Positions 43,429 to 52,947 are shown, counted from the stretch's first letter. The stretch: 64,000 nucleotides of DNA from Bog-756 sp963841885 (GCA_963841885.1 CAWJEK010000009.1:253838-317837), one strand, 5' to 3'. Numbers and translations are program-made. The notes: generated from the letters alone by a model not told the origin.

Positions 43429-44249
43429 ATGGAACTCGACGGACGAACCGCCGTCGTCACCGGGGCCGCCTCGGGCATCGGCCTGGCGCTGACCGAACGC
43501 TTCCTGTCCGACGGCATGTCGGTCGTGATGGCCGACATCGAGCAGCCGGCCCTCGAACGGGAGTCGGCGCGCATCACCGACGCCGGGGGCGCCGTCGTGC
43601 CGGTGGTGTGTGACGTGTCCGACCCCGACCAGGTCGCCGGCCTGCGGGACTCGGCCCTGGCGGCCTTCGGCCCGGTCCACCTCCTCTGCAACAACGTGGT
43701 GTGGCCAACGGACAGCCCAACCACCGGACCAAGCCGGCGGTGTGGGACTGGGTGGTGGGCGTCAACGTGCTCGGCCCGGCCTACGGCGTGAGTACCTTCG
43801 TCCCGCTGATGTTGGAGCAGGGGGAGGGTCACGTGGTCAACACCGCCTCGGAGGCCGGCCTGACGTCGTCCCCGGTGCTCGGCCCCTACCACGCCACCAA
43901 GTACGCGGTCGTGGGTCTGTCGGAGTCGTTGGCCCTCGAACTCGAGGGCACGCCCGTGGGCGTCACCTGCCTCTGCCCCGAACTCGTGGCCACCCGGATC
44001 TTCGAGTCGTCACGCAACGCCCCGGCGGCGCTCGGATTCCCCCCACCCACCGAGGTGCCCATCGAGCAGATCGCCGCGTTCATGGGGACGGTGGCCATGG
44101 ACCCCGCCGACCTGGCGGCGGACGTCAGCTATGCGGTCCGGGCGAACCAGTTCTGGGTCCTCACCCACCAGTCGACGCTCGGACGCGTCCACGATCGGAA
44201 CCGGCGGCTCGAGCAGGGGCGGAGCCCCAGGTTCGGGCACGGGAACTAG
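43429..44249 (+). CDS. Short-chain dehydrogenase/reductase (one frameshift)
   Basis: About 273 residues. Seen: TAVVTGAASGIGLALTERF (nucleotide loop), ADIEQPALERE (Asp at the end of strand 2 suggests NAD), HLLCNN, then after a frame change near 43697 the helix WDWVVGVNVLGPAYGVSTF, VNTASEAGL and the catalytic YHATKYAVVGLSESLA. The long C-terminal part beyond PELVATRIF suggests an SDR75-like or hydroxysteroid-type enzyme, but this is not certain. ATG 43429 has GGAG upstream. It lies in the operon after the LLM enzyme, and the TetR gene follows four bases after its stop. Confidence 0.84.
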
Positions 44250-44253
44250 GACG

Positions 44254-44878
44254 GTGACGGGAGCGGGTGGGAGCACCGGGACGGTGCCGGAGCGGGCGGT
44301 GGACGGACGATCGGCCATCCGCGACCGGAACCACGACGCCGTGCTCGACGCCGTGCTCGACCTGTTCTCCGAGGACAACCTGAGCCCGGGCCCCGAGGAG
44401 GTCGCCCGGCGGGCCGGACTCTCCGTGCGTTCGGTCCATCGCTACTTCGACGACCATGACTCGTTGTCCAGGGCGGCCATCGACCGCCAGCTCGAGCGCC
44501 TGGCGCCCCTCCTGGTGATCCCCGGAATCGGTGAAGGCGACCGCCGGGGCCGGATCAACCCGGTTCGTCGACTGCCGCCTCCGGTTGCAGGAAGCCGCCG
44601 GTCCGGTGCTGCGGGCGACCCGTATCCGGGCCACGTTCGACCCGGTGGTGCACGACCAGTTCGAGGGTGACCGGGGTCGGCTGCGCGAGCAGGTCGCCCG
44701 CCAGTTCGCCCCCGAACTCGGAGGCATGTCGACCGGGCGGGCGGCGGCCCGCCTGGCGGCGATCGACGCGCTCTGCTCGTTCGAGTCACTCGACCACTAC
44801 CTCGTCCACCGTGGCCTGGACCACCACCACGTCCACGCCATGCTCGACGACGCCCTGTCCGCGCTGCTGGAGGCCTGA
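44254..44878 (+). CDS. TetR-family regulator (one frameshift)
   Basis: About 208 residues. The HTH is in the N-terminal third: AVLDAVLDLFSEDNLSPGPE then EVARRAGLSVRSVHRYFDDH, and the C-terminal half is helical (RFVDCRLRLQEAAGPVLRAT, then LDHHHVHAMLDDALSALLEA). The frame changes near 44550. The start is uncertain: GTG 44254 is the most upstream, GTG 44284 gives a more usual N-terminus. It sits at the end of the DUF2855/LLM/SDR operon, so it may control that operon and bind the compound repeat at 41307-41348 (inference). Confidence 0.8.
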
Positions 44879-44890
44879 ACGGCGACGGCG

Positions 44891-44958
44891 CCCACCTCAC
44901 CCAACTCCCCACCTCACCCGACTCCCCACCACACCCAACTTCCCACCTCACCCAACTT
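44891..44958. repeat. Four tandem 17-bp repeats
   Basis: Four uninterrupted 17-bp units of CCCACCTCACCCAACTC and variants (44891, 44908, 44925, 44942), all pyrimidine-rich on this strand with almost no G. They lie between the TetR gene and the DUF1330-like gene, 47 bases before the latter's start. A fifth partial unit (CCCATC) follows. Possible roles are a multi-site binding element or slippage-prone spacer. Confidence 0.75.
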
Positions 44959-45005
44959 CCCATCGACCACCCGGCGGCCCTCGGGCCCGAGAAAGGAACG
45001 GAACC

Positions 45006-45710
45006 ATGGCAGACAGGCTGGAGTACCCCTTCGGGTCCATCGACGTCGAGACGGCGGGCCGGTGGCTGCAGATGTCGCCCGCGGACGACGGCCCCGTGTG
45101 GATGCTGAACCTCATGAAGTACAAGCCGGTGGCCGACTACGGCGAGGAGGGGGGCCCGGCCATCTCCGGTAGGGAGGCCGACGACATCTACGCCCCCACC
45201 GCCATCCTGGCCGATCTGGGGGCCACCGTCCCGCTGTTCGGCGACGTCATCGCCCAGGTGGCCGACGACGTGGCCTGGGAGCGCGTCGCGATCGTGCGCT
45301 ATCCCAGCCGGGCCTCGTTCTTCGCGATGCAGGAGCGGGGTGACTTCCAGGAGCAGTACGTGCACAAGAAGGCGGGCATGGAGACCACCATCGTGATGGG
45401 ATGCGTGCCCCGGTGGGTCGCGGGGAGCCAGGACGCCGGTTCCGGTCCCGTGGTGATGCGGGTGCGCCGGTTCGCCGGGGGCGCCGGGCCGGGTCCGGAC
45501 CCCGACGGGGTGACCCCGGTGGCCCGGTTCGACGTCGACGGGGTCATCCTCGGGGACGGGCGCCGATGGGACGACGTCCGATTCGACCGGGTGGAGGAAC
45601 GGGCGCTCGCCTCCTTGGTCGACGCCGACGGCGTGGCCGACCAGGTCGTCGTGGTGATCGATCCGCTGCTCGAGGACCTCGTCGGCTCGGTCCGCACGGC
45701 GGGGGAGTGA
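45006..45710 (+). CDS. DUF1330-like dimeric alpha/beta-barrel protein
   Basis: A 234-residue cytoplasmic protein. The first ~130 residues fit the ferredoxin-like DUF1330/EthD-type fold: WMLNLMKYKPVADYGEEGGP, then ERVAIVRYPSRASFFAMQER and YVHKKAGMETTIVMGC, the usual three blocks. The second half (VVMRVRRFAGGAG, VARFDVDGVILGDGRRWDDV) looks like a degenerate second copy. Such proteins often assist or perform small-molecule rearrangements, but function is unknown. ATG 45006 has GAAAGGAAC upstream. Its stop overlaps a GTG of the dehalogenase gene, so the two are an operon. Intact. Confidence 0.78.
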   Translation: MADRLEYPFGSIDVETAGRWLQMSPADDGPVWMLNLMKYKPVADYGEEGGPAISGREADDIYAPTAILADLGATVPLFGDVIAQVADDVAWERVAIVRYPSRASFFAMQERGDFQEQYVHKKAGMETTIVMGCVPRWVAGSQDAGSGPVVMRVRRFAGGAGPGPDPDGVTPVARFDVDGVILGDGRRWDDVRFDRVEERALASLVDADGVADQVVVVIDPLLEDLVGSVRTAGE

Positions 45711-45715
45711 GCACC

Positions 45716-46621
45716 ATGGACGTCCTGCGTACGCCCGACGAGCGGTTCGAGAGGCTGCCCGACTACGACTTCACCCCGCACTATTCCGAGGTGGAGGCGG
45801 CCGACGGCACCCGCCTGCGCGTCCACTTCATCGACGAAGGTCCCCGCGACGCGCCTCCCGTGCTCCTCCTCCACGGCAACCCGTCCTGGTGCTACCTGTA
45901 CCGCCACATGGTCCCGGGACTGGTCGAGCGGGGACATCGGGTGGTGGCCCCCGACCTGATCGGCCTCGGGAGGTCCGACAAGCCGGTCGACCGCGAGGCG
46001 TTCACCATGGCCGCCCACACCTCGTGGCTGGGTCAGTGGCTCGAGTCCGAGGACCTGACGGGGGTCACCCTGTTCTGCCAGGACTGGGGCGGGTCGCTCG
46101 GTCTCCTGCTCCTGCCCGCCCACGGGAACCGCATCGACCGGGTGATCGCCTCCAACACCGGCCTGCCGGAGGGCCGGGGAGCCAACAAGTTCCTGGAGGA
46201 CTGGCTGGCCTTCAGTCAGTCGGTCGACGTGCTCCCCGTCGGGGCGCTCGTCCAGGCGGGCAGCACCCGGGAGCTGTCCGACGCCGAGCTGGCCGCCTAC
46301 GACGCCCCGTACCCGGACGGCTCCTACCAGGCCGGCCCGAAGCGCTTCCCGGCGCTCATCCCGGTCCAGCCCGACAATCCCGGGGTTCCCCAGGCCAAGG
46401 CGGCGTGGGCCTTCCTCGAGACCTGGGAGAAGCCGTTCCTCACCGTCTTCGGCGACCGGGACGCGGTGGCCTTCGCCGCCGGTGCCCACACGGTGCTGCA
46501 GCGACGGATCCCGGGGGCGCACGGACAACCCCACCGGGTCATCGAGGGGGCGAGTCACTTCATCCAGGAGGACGCCCCCGACGAGCTGGTGGCCGTCATC
46601 GACGGGTTCGCCTCCACGTAG
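45716..46621 (+). CDS. Haloalkane dehalogenase (alpha/beta hydrolase)
   Basis: A 301-residue hydrolase. The lead-in PVLLLHGNPSWCYLYRHMVP has the HGNPSW oxyanion loop, whose Asn can act as a halide-stabilising residue. The nucleophile is Asp in FCQDWGGSLGL (Asp rather than Ser, with the halide-binding Trp next to it). The acid is Asp in FGDRDAVAF and the base His in EGASHFIQED. VAPDLIGLGRSDKP and GQPHRVIEGASHF are typical of dehalogenase subfamily I. It cleaves a carbon-halogen bond by an SN2 ester intermediate, releasing alcohol and halide. ATG 45716 has GGGGGAG eight bases upstream; GTG 45707 overlaps the previous stop. Intact. Substrate range is not predictable. Confidence 0.9.
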   Translation: MDVLRTPDERFERLPDYDFTPHYSEVEAADGTRLRVHFIDEGPRDAPPVLLLHGNPSWCYLYRHMVPGLVERGHRVVAPDLIGLGRSDKPVDREAFTMAAHTSWLGQWLESEDLTGVTLFCQDWGGSLGLLLLPAHGNRIDRVIASNTGLPEGRGANKFLEDWLAFSQSVDVLPVGALVQAGSTRELSDAELAAYDAPYPDGSYQAGPKRFPALIPVQPDNPGVPQAKAAWAFLETWEKPFLTVFGDRDAVAFAAGAHTVLQRRIPGAHGQPHRVIEGASHFIQEDAPDELVAVIDGFAST

Positions 46622-46697
46622 TCCCCGGCCGACCGGACCCGACGGTACGATCGGCCCGGACCCGGACCAGGCCGGGCCGCAGACCAGGGGGAGCCAC

Positions 46698-47678
46698 ATG
46701 GCCACCGTCGCCACCGTCCGGGGGCCGGTCGACGCGGCCGATCTCGGCCGCACCTACATGCACGAGCACATCTTCGTGCTGACCGCCGAGGTCCAGCAGA
46801 ACTACCCCGACGAGTGGGGGGACGAGGACGTCCGGGTGGGGGACGCTGTGGACAAGCTGCGCGCCCTGGCCGCCAGCGGGGTCCGCACCATCGTGGACCC
46901 CACGGTCGTGGGCCTCGGCCGGTACATCCCGCGTATCCAGCGGGTCGTGGAGCAGGTCCCGGATCTCAACGTGGTGGTGGCGACGGGGTGCTACACGTAT
47001 CACGACGTCCCCTTCTTCTTCCACCACCGCACCCCGGACGTGGGGAGGCTCCTCGGGCGGCAGGAGCCGGAGCCGATGGTGCCGATGTTCGTCGGCGACA
47101 TCACCGAGGGCATCGCCGGCACCGGCGTCCGGGCGGGCATGCTCAAGTGCGCCATCGACCGGGACGGGCTGACCCCGGGCGTCGAGCGGGTGATGCGGGC
47201 CGTGGCCCGCACGCACCTGGCGACCGGCTGCCCGATCACCGTCCACACCCACCCGGGCACGGAGCGGGGCCTCGACGTCCGACGGGTGATGGCCGACGAG
47301 GGTGTCGACCCCGGGGCGGTGGTCCTCGGCCACAGCGGTGACTCCACCGATGCCGATCACCTGACCGCACTGGCCGAGGCCGGATTCTGGCTCGGCATGG
47401 ACCGGTTCGGCATCAACCTGGAGATGTCCTTCGAGGCCCGGGCCGACATCGTGGTGGAGCTGTGCCGCCGGGGACTGGCCGGGCGCATGGTGCTGTCCCA
47501 CGACGCCGCCTGCTACATCGACTGGGTCGACCCCGAGGTGCTGCCGATGCTGCCGCAGTGGCACTACCTGCACATCGACCAGGACGTGCTTCCCTACCTG
47601 CGGGCCCACGGGGTCACCGAGGAGCAGATCACCGCCATGCTCGTCGACAACCCGCGCCGGATCCTGGCCGGCGCCTAG
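46698..47678 (+). CDS. Phosphotriesterase-family metal-dependent hydrolase
   Basis: A 326-residue TIM-barrel amidohydrolase. Binuclear-metal ligands are all visible: HEH in GRTYMHEHIFV, the bridging Lys in RAGMLKCAIDR, His in PITVHTHPGTERG, His in VVLGHSGDSTD, and Asp in VLSHDAACYID. In this family this set serves phosphotriesterases, lactonases (PLL) and arylesterases; lactonase activity is more frequent in nature. ATG 46698 has GGGGGAG upstream. It follows the dehalogenase gene by 76 bases on the same strand and may act in the same pathway on a lactone or ester. Intact. Confidence 0.9.
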   Translation: MATVATVRGPVDAADLGRTYMHEHIFVLTAEVQQNYPDEWGDEDVRVGDAVDKLRALAASGVRTIVDPTVVGLGRYIPRIQRVVEQVPDLNVVVATGCYTYHDVPFFFHHRTPDVGRLLGRQEPEPMVPMFVGDITEGIAGTGVRAGMLKCAIDRDGLTPGVERVMRAVARTHLATGCPITVHTHPGTERGLDVRRVMADEGVDPGAVVLGHSGDSTDADHLTALAEAGFWLGMDRFGINLEMSFEARADIVVELCRRGLAGRMVLSHDAACYIDWVDPEVLPMLPQWHYLHIDQDVLPYLRAHGVTEEQITAMLVDNPRRILAGA

Positions 47679-47716
47679 TCCGGACCGGCGTGGGACGGCT
47701 GCGCCCGACCGGACGG

Positions 47717-48587
47717 TCAGCCGCCGTCGCCGATGAGCGCGGCCTGGCGCTCGCACAGTTCGGGGATCACCGCGGCGGGCAGGTCGTGGGCCATCCCCTC
47801 GACCACCCACAGCTCGGCGCCCGGCACGGCGTCGGCGGTGGCTCGACCCCCCGCCGGGGTGACGAGCGGATCGGCCGAACCGTGGACCACCAGGGTGGGG
47901 ACCGCCACGTCCGCCAGGCGGTCGGACCGGTCCGGCGAGGCGAGGATGGCGGCGAGTTGGCGGATGGTCCCGTCCGGGTGGTTGCCCCGGTCGTAGTGCC
48001 GGGCGGCCCGTCCCCGTACCTCCGCCTCGTCGAAGGGGAACCCGGGCGAGGCGAGGATCCGGGACACCTCGACGGACTGGTCGATGACGGCGTCCCGTCC
48101 CTCGGCCGGCTCCACCAGGAGGGCGGCCATGGCCTCGGGGGTGGGCGGACCCACGGCCGGCCCCGGCGTCGACATGATCGATGTCAGGGTCCGGGTCCGG
48201 GTCGGGTGGTCGATGGCGAACTGTTGGGCGATCATCCCGCCCATGGACACCCCGAGCACGTGCGCCGACGCGATGCCGAGGGCGTCGAGCAGGCCGGCCG
48301 CGTCGGCGGCCATGTCCGCCAGCAGGTAGGGGACCGGCGTCGCCGGGTCCACCAGCAGACGCGCCGACGTCGGGGACGCCGGCATCGTCGAACCAGGTCG
48401 ACTCGCCCTGGTCCCGGTTGTCGAAGGTGATCACGAAGAAGCCGGCTTCGACCAGCCCGTCGACGAATGCCGCCGAGAAGTCCGTCATCTGGGCGCCGAG
48501 GCCGTGGATGGTCAGGAGGGGGGGCGACGACGGGTCCCCGTGGGTGGCGTAGGCGATGTCGATGCCGTTGGCTGGGGTGGTGGGCAG
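47717..48587 (-). CDS. Alpha/beta hydrolase (one frameshift, probable CTG start)
   Basis: About 290 residues. The N-terminus has PPLLTIHGLGAQMTDFSAAF and FFVITFDNRDQGEST (oxyanion and GNRDxGxS-type loop), and the nucleophile Ser lies in HVLGVSMGGMIAQQFA. The acid Asp is in VVHGSADPLVTP and the His in VEGMAHDLPAA. The order matches the hydrolase group containing 3-oxoadipate enol-lactonase and aclacinomycin methylesterase-like proteins. The frame changes near 48375. No ATG, GTG or TTG suits the 5' end; CTG 48587 has GAGGAG exactly six bases upstream and begins LPTTPANGIDIAY, so CTG is the probable start unless a sequence error hides an ATG. Divergent from the next SDR gene. Confidence 0.78.
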
Positions 48588-48615
48588 GGTCGACTCCTCG
48601 TCCGGTCCGCGTGTG

Positions 48616-48654
48616 CTGGTCGAACCTACTGCGACAATGATGCGGTTCGAGCAG
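48616..48654. promoter_or_regulatory. Inverted repeat in divergent hydrolase/SDR promoter region
   Basis: Arms CTGGTCGAACC (48616-48626) and GGTTCGAGCAG (48644-48654) match at 10 of 11 positions across a 17-base spacer. It lies between the divergent starts 48587 and 48689 and is a likely operator. The binding protein is not identified. Confidence 0.55.
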
Positions 48655-48688
48655 CCGGGCACCCGCCCGGCCCACCCGCGGGAGGACC

Positions 48689-49575
48689 ATGACCATCGAG
48701 CCCACGCCCACCCACCCGGCTCCGCCACGCGTCGCGCTGGTGACCGGGGCCAGCCGGGGGATCGGCAAGGCCATCGCCGTCCATCTGGCCCGCGCCGGGT
48801 TCGACGTGGTGATCGGCGCCCGCACCCTGAGCGAGGGCGAGTCCCGGGAGCACTCCTCCACCGTGTCCGCGTCGGACACCTCGCCACTGCCCGGCTCGCT
48901 CGACGCCACGGCGGCCCTGGTGGTCGCCGAGGGAAGGCGGGCGCTCCCCGTCTACCTCGACCTGCTCGACCGGACGTCCCTCGGTTCGGCCGTGGCGACG
49001 GTGCTCGAGCGGTGGGGACGGATCGACGTGCTGGTGAACAACGGTCGCTACGTGGGGCCGGGCCACATGGACCGACTGCTCGACACCCCGGTCGAACTCC
49101 TCGACCGCCACCTGGAGGCCAACGTGATGGCTCCGGTGATCCTGGCCAAGCTGGTGCTGCCTTCCATGGTCGAGCGGGGCGACGGCGTGGTGATCAACCT
49201 GGCGTCGAGTTCGGGGGCGATGGACCCGCCGAGGCCCGCCGGGAGCGGCGGGTGGGGTCTCGGCTACGGCATGTCGAAGGGTGCGCTCCATCGCATCGCC
49301 GGCCTGGTGGCCGTGGAGCTCGGTGACCGGGGCATCGCGGCCTTCAACCTCAGTCCCGGGTTCGTGGCGACCGAGCGGATCGCCCAGGACATGGCTGCCT
49401 TCGGTTTCGACGCGTCGGCCGGGCGCCGCGCCGACGTGGTGGGCGCGGTGGCCGCCTGGCTGGTGACGAGTCCGGAGGCCCGCCAGCGCAACGGCGCGTG
49501 GATCGAGGCCCAGGAGGTCTGCCGGGACCTCGACCTGCTACCCGGGCTGGCCGCCCGGGCCGCACCGGTCGGTGA
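48689..49575 (+). CDS. Short-chain dehydrogenase/reductase (3' end uncertain)
   Basis: About 290 residues. Seen: RVALVTGASRGIGKAIAVHL, IDVLVNNGRYVGPGHMD (Gly-Arg in place of the usual Ala-Gly), VVINLASSSGAM and the catalytic YGMSKGALHRIAGLV. It has an insert of about 20 residues (EHSSTVSASDTSPLPGS) after strand 2. As read, its frame stays open to 50131, over the cyclase gene, but similarity ends at about 49550 (NGAWIEAQEVCRDLDLLPG). A one-base shift near there would use the TGA at 49573-49575, which I take as the true end. ATG 48689 has GGAGG upstream. Likely an NAD(P)-linked alcohol dehydrogenase. Confidence 0.8.
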
Positions 49576-49595
49576 CACCGCGCCGGCGCCCCTGG

Positions 49596-49601
49596 CAGGA
49601 T
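49596..49601 (+). promoter_or_regulatory. Possible leaderless -10 element of the cyclase gene
   Basis: CAGGAT ends six bases before ATG 49608. It lacks the TA start of the other hexamers, so it is weak. Confidence 0.3.
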
Positions 49602-49607
49602 GGCGCC

Positions 49608-50545
49608 ATGGCCACCGAGTTCCCGGTCCCGACCACCGACGAGCTCGACGCCCTGTTCGAGTCGCTGCAGAACTGGGACCGCTGGGGGGAGGGGGACGAG
49701 CGGGGCACGCTCCACTTCCTGACCGACGAGCGGCGGGCCGCCGCCGCCCGGTCGGTCGTGACCGGGGAGACGGTCAGCCTGGCCCACGACCTGGCCACCG
49801 AGCCGCTGCCCGAACACCCCCATCCCGTCCAGCACCACATGCTGGCCTCGGGGGACGCCCGGGACTCGAACGGCATCGCGGGCTACGAGGCGGCCCGGGA
49901 CCATCTGGCGCTCGACGTCCACGGTCTGTGGACCACCCACGTCGACGCCCTGTCCCACATGTTCGTGCGGGGCCGGATGTACGGCGGTCGGCCGGCCATC
50001 GACGTCCGCAGCGACGGGGCCCGGTCCAATACGGTGCTGACCCTGGCCGACGGCGTGGTGGGCCGGGGCGTGCTGCTCGACGTGCCCCGGGCCCTCGGGT
50101 GCGACTACCTCGACACCGGTGCAGGTGGTGACGGTCGCCGACCTCGAGGCGGCCGAGACGGCCCAGGGGGTGCGGGTCGGGATCGGGCGACATCCTGATC
50201 GTGGCGTGGGGACGCGAGGCGCGGCGGCGGGCCACCCGGGGATTCGACGGGTTCTCGGGCCTCCACGCCGAGTGCCTGCCATGGCTGGCCGAGCGCGAGG
50301 TGGCGGTGCTCGGCAGCGACGGGATCTCCGACCCGATGCCATTCGTGGGCACGCCCGGCTGGCCGTTCCCCGTCCACCAGATCGGCATCGTGGCCATGGG
50401 CCTCCACCTCATCGACAACGTCCGGGTGGCTCCGTTGGCCGCCCGGTGCGCCGAGCTCGGCAGGTGGGCGTTCCTCTTCACCATGGCGCCCCTGCGCATC
50501 CCGAAGGGGACCGGGTGTCCGGTCAACCCCGTGGCGGTCCTGTGA
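49608..50545 (+). CDS. Cyclase / kynurenine-formamidase-like hydrolase (two frameshifts)
   Basis: About 313 residues. The metal-binding motif of the cyclase family (HxGTHxDxxxH) appears as WTTHVDALSHMFV. The N-terminus has FESLQNWDRWGEGDERGTLH, as in plant- and actinobacterial-type cyclase family proteins, and the C-terminus reads GLHAECLPWLAEREVAVLGS then DGISDPMPF and PRCxxL-like APLRIPKGTGCPVNP. The frame changes near 50110 and near 50180. In this family Mn2+ or Zn2+ promotes hydrolysis of amides or lactones (kynurenine formamidase, isatin hydrolase). ATG 49608 is the start. It is followed by a SnoaL-like gene joined by GTGA. Substrate unknown. Confidence 0.82.
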
Positions 50546-50954
50546 CCGGGCCCGCCGCGCGGTGGCGATCACGAGGAGCTGCGCGGACTGCTGCAGCGCT
50601 ACGCCCGGGCGGCCGACGAGCGCGACGTCGACGCGCTGGCCGCGCTCTTCCACCCGGCGGCCGAGGTGACCGGGGCCCGTGGGACCCAGAACCTCGAGGA
50701 GTGGCTGGAGTCCATGCGGGCGCCCCGCACGTTCCCCGACCAGCATGCATCTGATCGCCGATCCCCTCATCCGGTTGGGACCGGGGCCCGACGAGGCGGT
50801 GGTCGACGCCTACGCCGTCGTCCACCAACTGGGCGATGCGACGGCGGGCGGCGGTGATCTCACGCTCGGCATCCGCTACCTCGACGACATGGTGCGCCTC
50901 GACGGTCACTGGGTGATCCGTCGCCGGACGGCCCGCACCCTGTGGATGCGGTGA
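50542..50954 (+). CDS. SnoaL-like / NTF2-fold protein (two frameshifts)
   Basis: About 138 residues. The helix-rich N-terminus (ELRGLLQRYARAADERDVDA then LAALFHPAAEVTG) and the C-terminal strand (GIRYLDDMVRLDGHWVIRRR) are typical of the SnoaL_4/nuclear transport factor 2 fold, used by polyketide cyclases, ring-hydroxylating dioxygenase small subunits and steroid isomerases. His in LFHPAAE is the usual catalytic-site position. The frame changes near 50560 and 50740. The start GTG 50542 overlaps the cyclase stop. The context suggests a hydratase, isomerase or cyclase step. Confidence 0.72.
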
Positions 50955-51017
50955 GCTACCGGTAGGCGGCCGCACCGGGGCCGCCTCCGGATCCGGTGCC
51001 GACGGCTCGTGTCCCCG

Positions 51018-51240
51018 TCACCGGTCCCCCGCAGACGGGTTTGCGGGTGACGAAGCATGGCCGGCGCGGATGGGCCCGAGGTCCAGCGAGTCCTGACCCA
51101 CGAAGACGGCCCCGGGTCCGAGGGCCCGGTGCAACTCCTCGAACAGGCGATCCTGGTCGTCCGGCGACGGCATGTGGTGCCGCGCCGAGCCCGGGATCGA
51201 GTTCGACGGCCGTGACATGGGGGACCCGGCTGCGGAGCAT
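51018..51240 (-). pseudogene. Remnant of a class I SAM methyltransferase
   Basis: Two pieces of a methyltransferase remain in different frames. The first (MLRSRVPHVTAVELDPGLG, from ATG 51240) is the strand after motif I; the second (SPDDQDRLFEELHRALGPGA then VFVGQDSLDLGPIRAGH) is the post-motif III and C-terminal segment typical of FkbM/UbiE-like enzymes. About 60 residues that should lie between them are missing, and the N-terminus with the GxGxG loop is absent, so unlike most broken genes here a base indel cannot restore it. It sits just downstream of the deacylase gene end on the same strand. Confidence 0.55.
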
Positions 51241-51250
51241 GGGCGTCGAA

Positions 51251-52947
51251 TCAGGCCGGGACCCGCCGCAGCAGCCGACCGGGGGTGGCCCCGGTCGGCT
51301 CGCCGCGGTCGATGGTGACCTGCCGGCCACCACGGTGGCCAGGAAGCCGACCGAGCGCTGCTCGAGCCGCCGGCCACCGGCCGGCAGGTCGTCGACGAGG
51401 GTGGGCACGGCCGGACCTACGGTGTCGGGGTCGAAGACGTTGAGGTCCGCGTCCATGCCCGGTCGCAGCAGGCCCTTGGTGGAGAGGCCCCATGCCAGCG
51501 CCGGGGCGAGCGTCACCATGCGCACAGCCTCCTCCAGGGTGAACTCCCGACGGTCCCGCACCCAGTGGCCCAGCAGGTGGGTGTGGATCGACGAGTCGGC
51601 GATCTGGCTGAGGTGGGCACCCGAGTCGCAGAAGGTCATGACGGTCCGGGGGTGGCGGAGGGCCCGCAACAGGACCGTCTCGTCCTGGGGGTACAGGGTG
51701 GGCTGGATGAACAGCTGGTCACCCCCCGAGGCCACGCACAGGTCGATCATGGCCTCGGCCGGGTGGACGCCGCGCTCCCGGCCGACGTCGGCCACCGACG
51801 GGTTCGGCGGCAGACCGTGCTCGTAGACCCGGATGCCTTCGAAGTCCGGGGGACGGGCCTGGGCCCCCACGCCGGTGTAGGCGGCGTAATCGGCGTGCAC
51901 GGCGGCCTCGACGTAGGGGACGCCGGCGTTCGGGATCGGCGAGCACGGCGACCTGCTCGTCGACCGGTCGGGCCCGCAGGTCGGCCCAGGCCGGGAGCAG
52001 GTCGAAGGGCAGCCTGGTCTTGAGCGACAACAGGACCGAGATGCCCCGGCAGTGGGTCTGGGCGATCATCCGGGCCCCACGGGCGGCGGCGTCGTCCAGG
52101 AAGTCGACGAGATAGCCCGGCCCCCGTGTGGCCACCAGTCCGAACGTCATCGGAACGCCGGTGGCGGCGGCCAGATCCGTCATGCGGTCGAGGGACCGCG
52201 GCCGCACGACGGGGTCGGGCGCCGACATCCCGCGTCGGCCCCCTCGAAGATCCCGGTGCCCAGGTCGCCCATCACGCCGACCAGGGACACCACCTCTTCC
52301 CACGACGCCAACCGGGACGCCACCGGCCGGCCGTCCGACGTCTCGTGGTGGACCGTCCGCGACGTCGAGAAGCCGATGGCGCCGGCCCGCAGGGCCTCGG
52401 TGAGCTGGCCCGCCATGGCGGCCAGGTCGTCGCGGTCGGCCTCCTCCTCGAAGGCCCGCTCGCCCATGGCCCAGGTCCGCAGGGCCGAGTGGCCCACGTT
52501 GGCCGCGAAGTGGATGCCCTTGGGCAGCCGGTCGACGGCGTCGAGGTACTCCGGGAAGGTCTCGAAGCTCCAGTCGATGCCGGCGGCGAGGGCGGCGGGG
52601 TCGATGTCCTCGGCCCGCTCGAGATTGCGTACGACCAGGGCCCGCTGATCGGACCGCACGGGGGCGAGGGTGAAGCCGCAGTTGCCCATCACGGCCGAGG
52701 TCACCCCGTGCCAGCACGAGCTGGATCCGGTGGCGTCCCAGAAGACCTGGGCGTCCATGTGGGTGTGACCGTCGACGAATCCCGGGGTGACGACGTGGCC
52801 GTCGGCGTCGATCTCCCGTCGGGCCGATCCCGTGATGCGGCCGACCTCGGTGATGGTCCCGTCGGTCACGCCCACATCGGCGGGGTAGGAGCCGAGGCCC
52901 GAGCCGTCGACGACGACGCCGTTGCGGATCACCAGGTCGAATGCCAT
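51251..52947 (-). CDS. N-acyl-D-amino-acid deacylase-family amidohydrolase (three frameshifts)
   Basis: About 565 residues. The composite beta-sandwich/TIM-barrel starts MAFDLVIRNGVVVDGSGLGS. The metal motif is PGFVDGHTHMDAQVFWD, then GVTSAVMGNCGFTLAPV with the Cys that often carries the metal in this family. Later pieces are FCDSGAHLSQIADSSIHTHL, with the Asp ligand, and GLLRPGMDADLNVFDP. The end reads TGATPGRLLRRVPA. The frame changes near 52225, 51940 and 51320. ATG 52947 has a ribosome-binding-like GATGAGGA upstream. A paralogous deacylase lies at 54473, 1.5 kb away in the opposite orientation. Substrate: an N-acyl amino acid, dihydropyrimidine-like ring or other amide. Confidence 0.85.
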
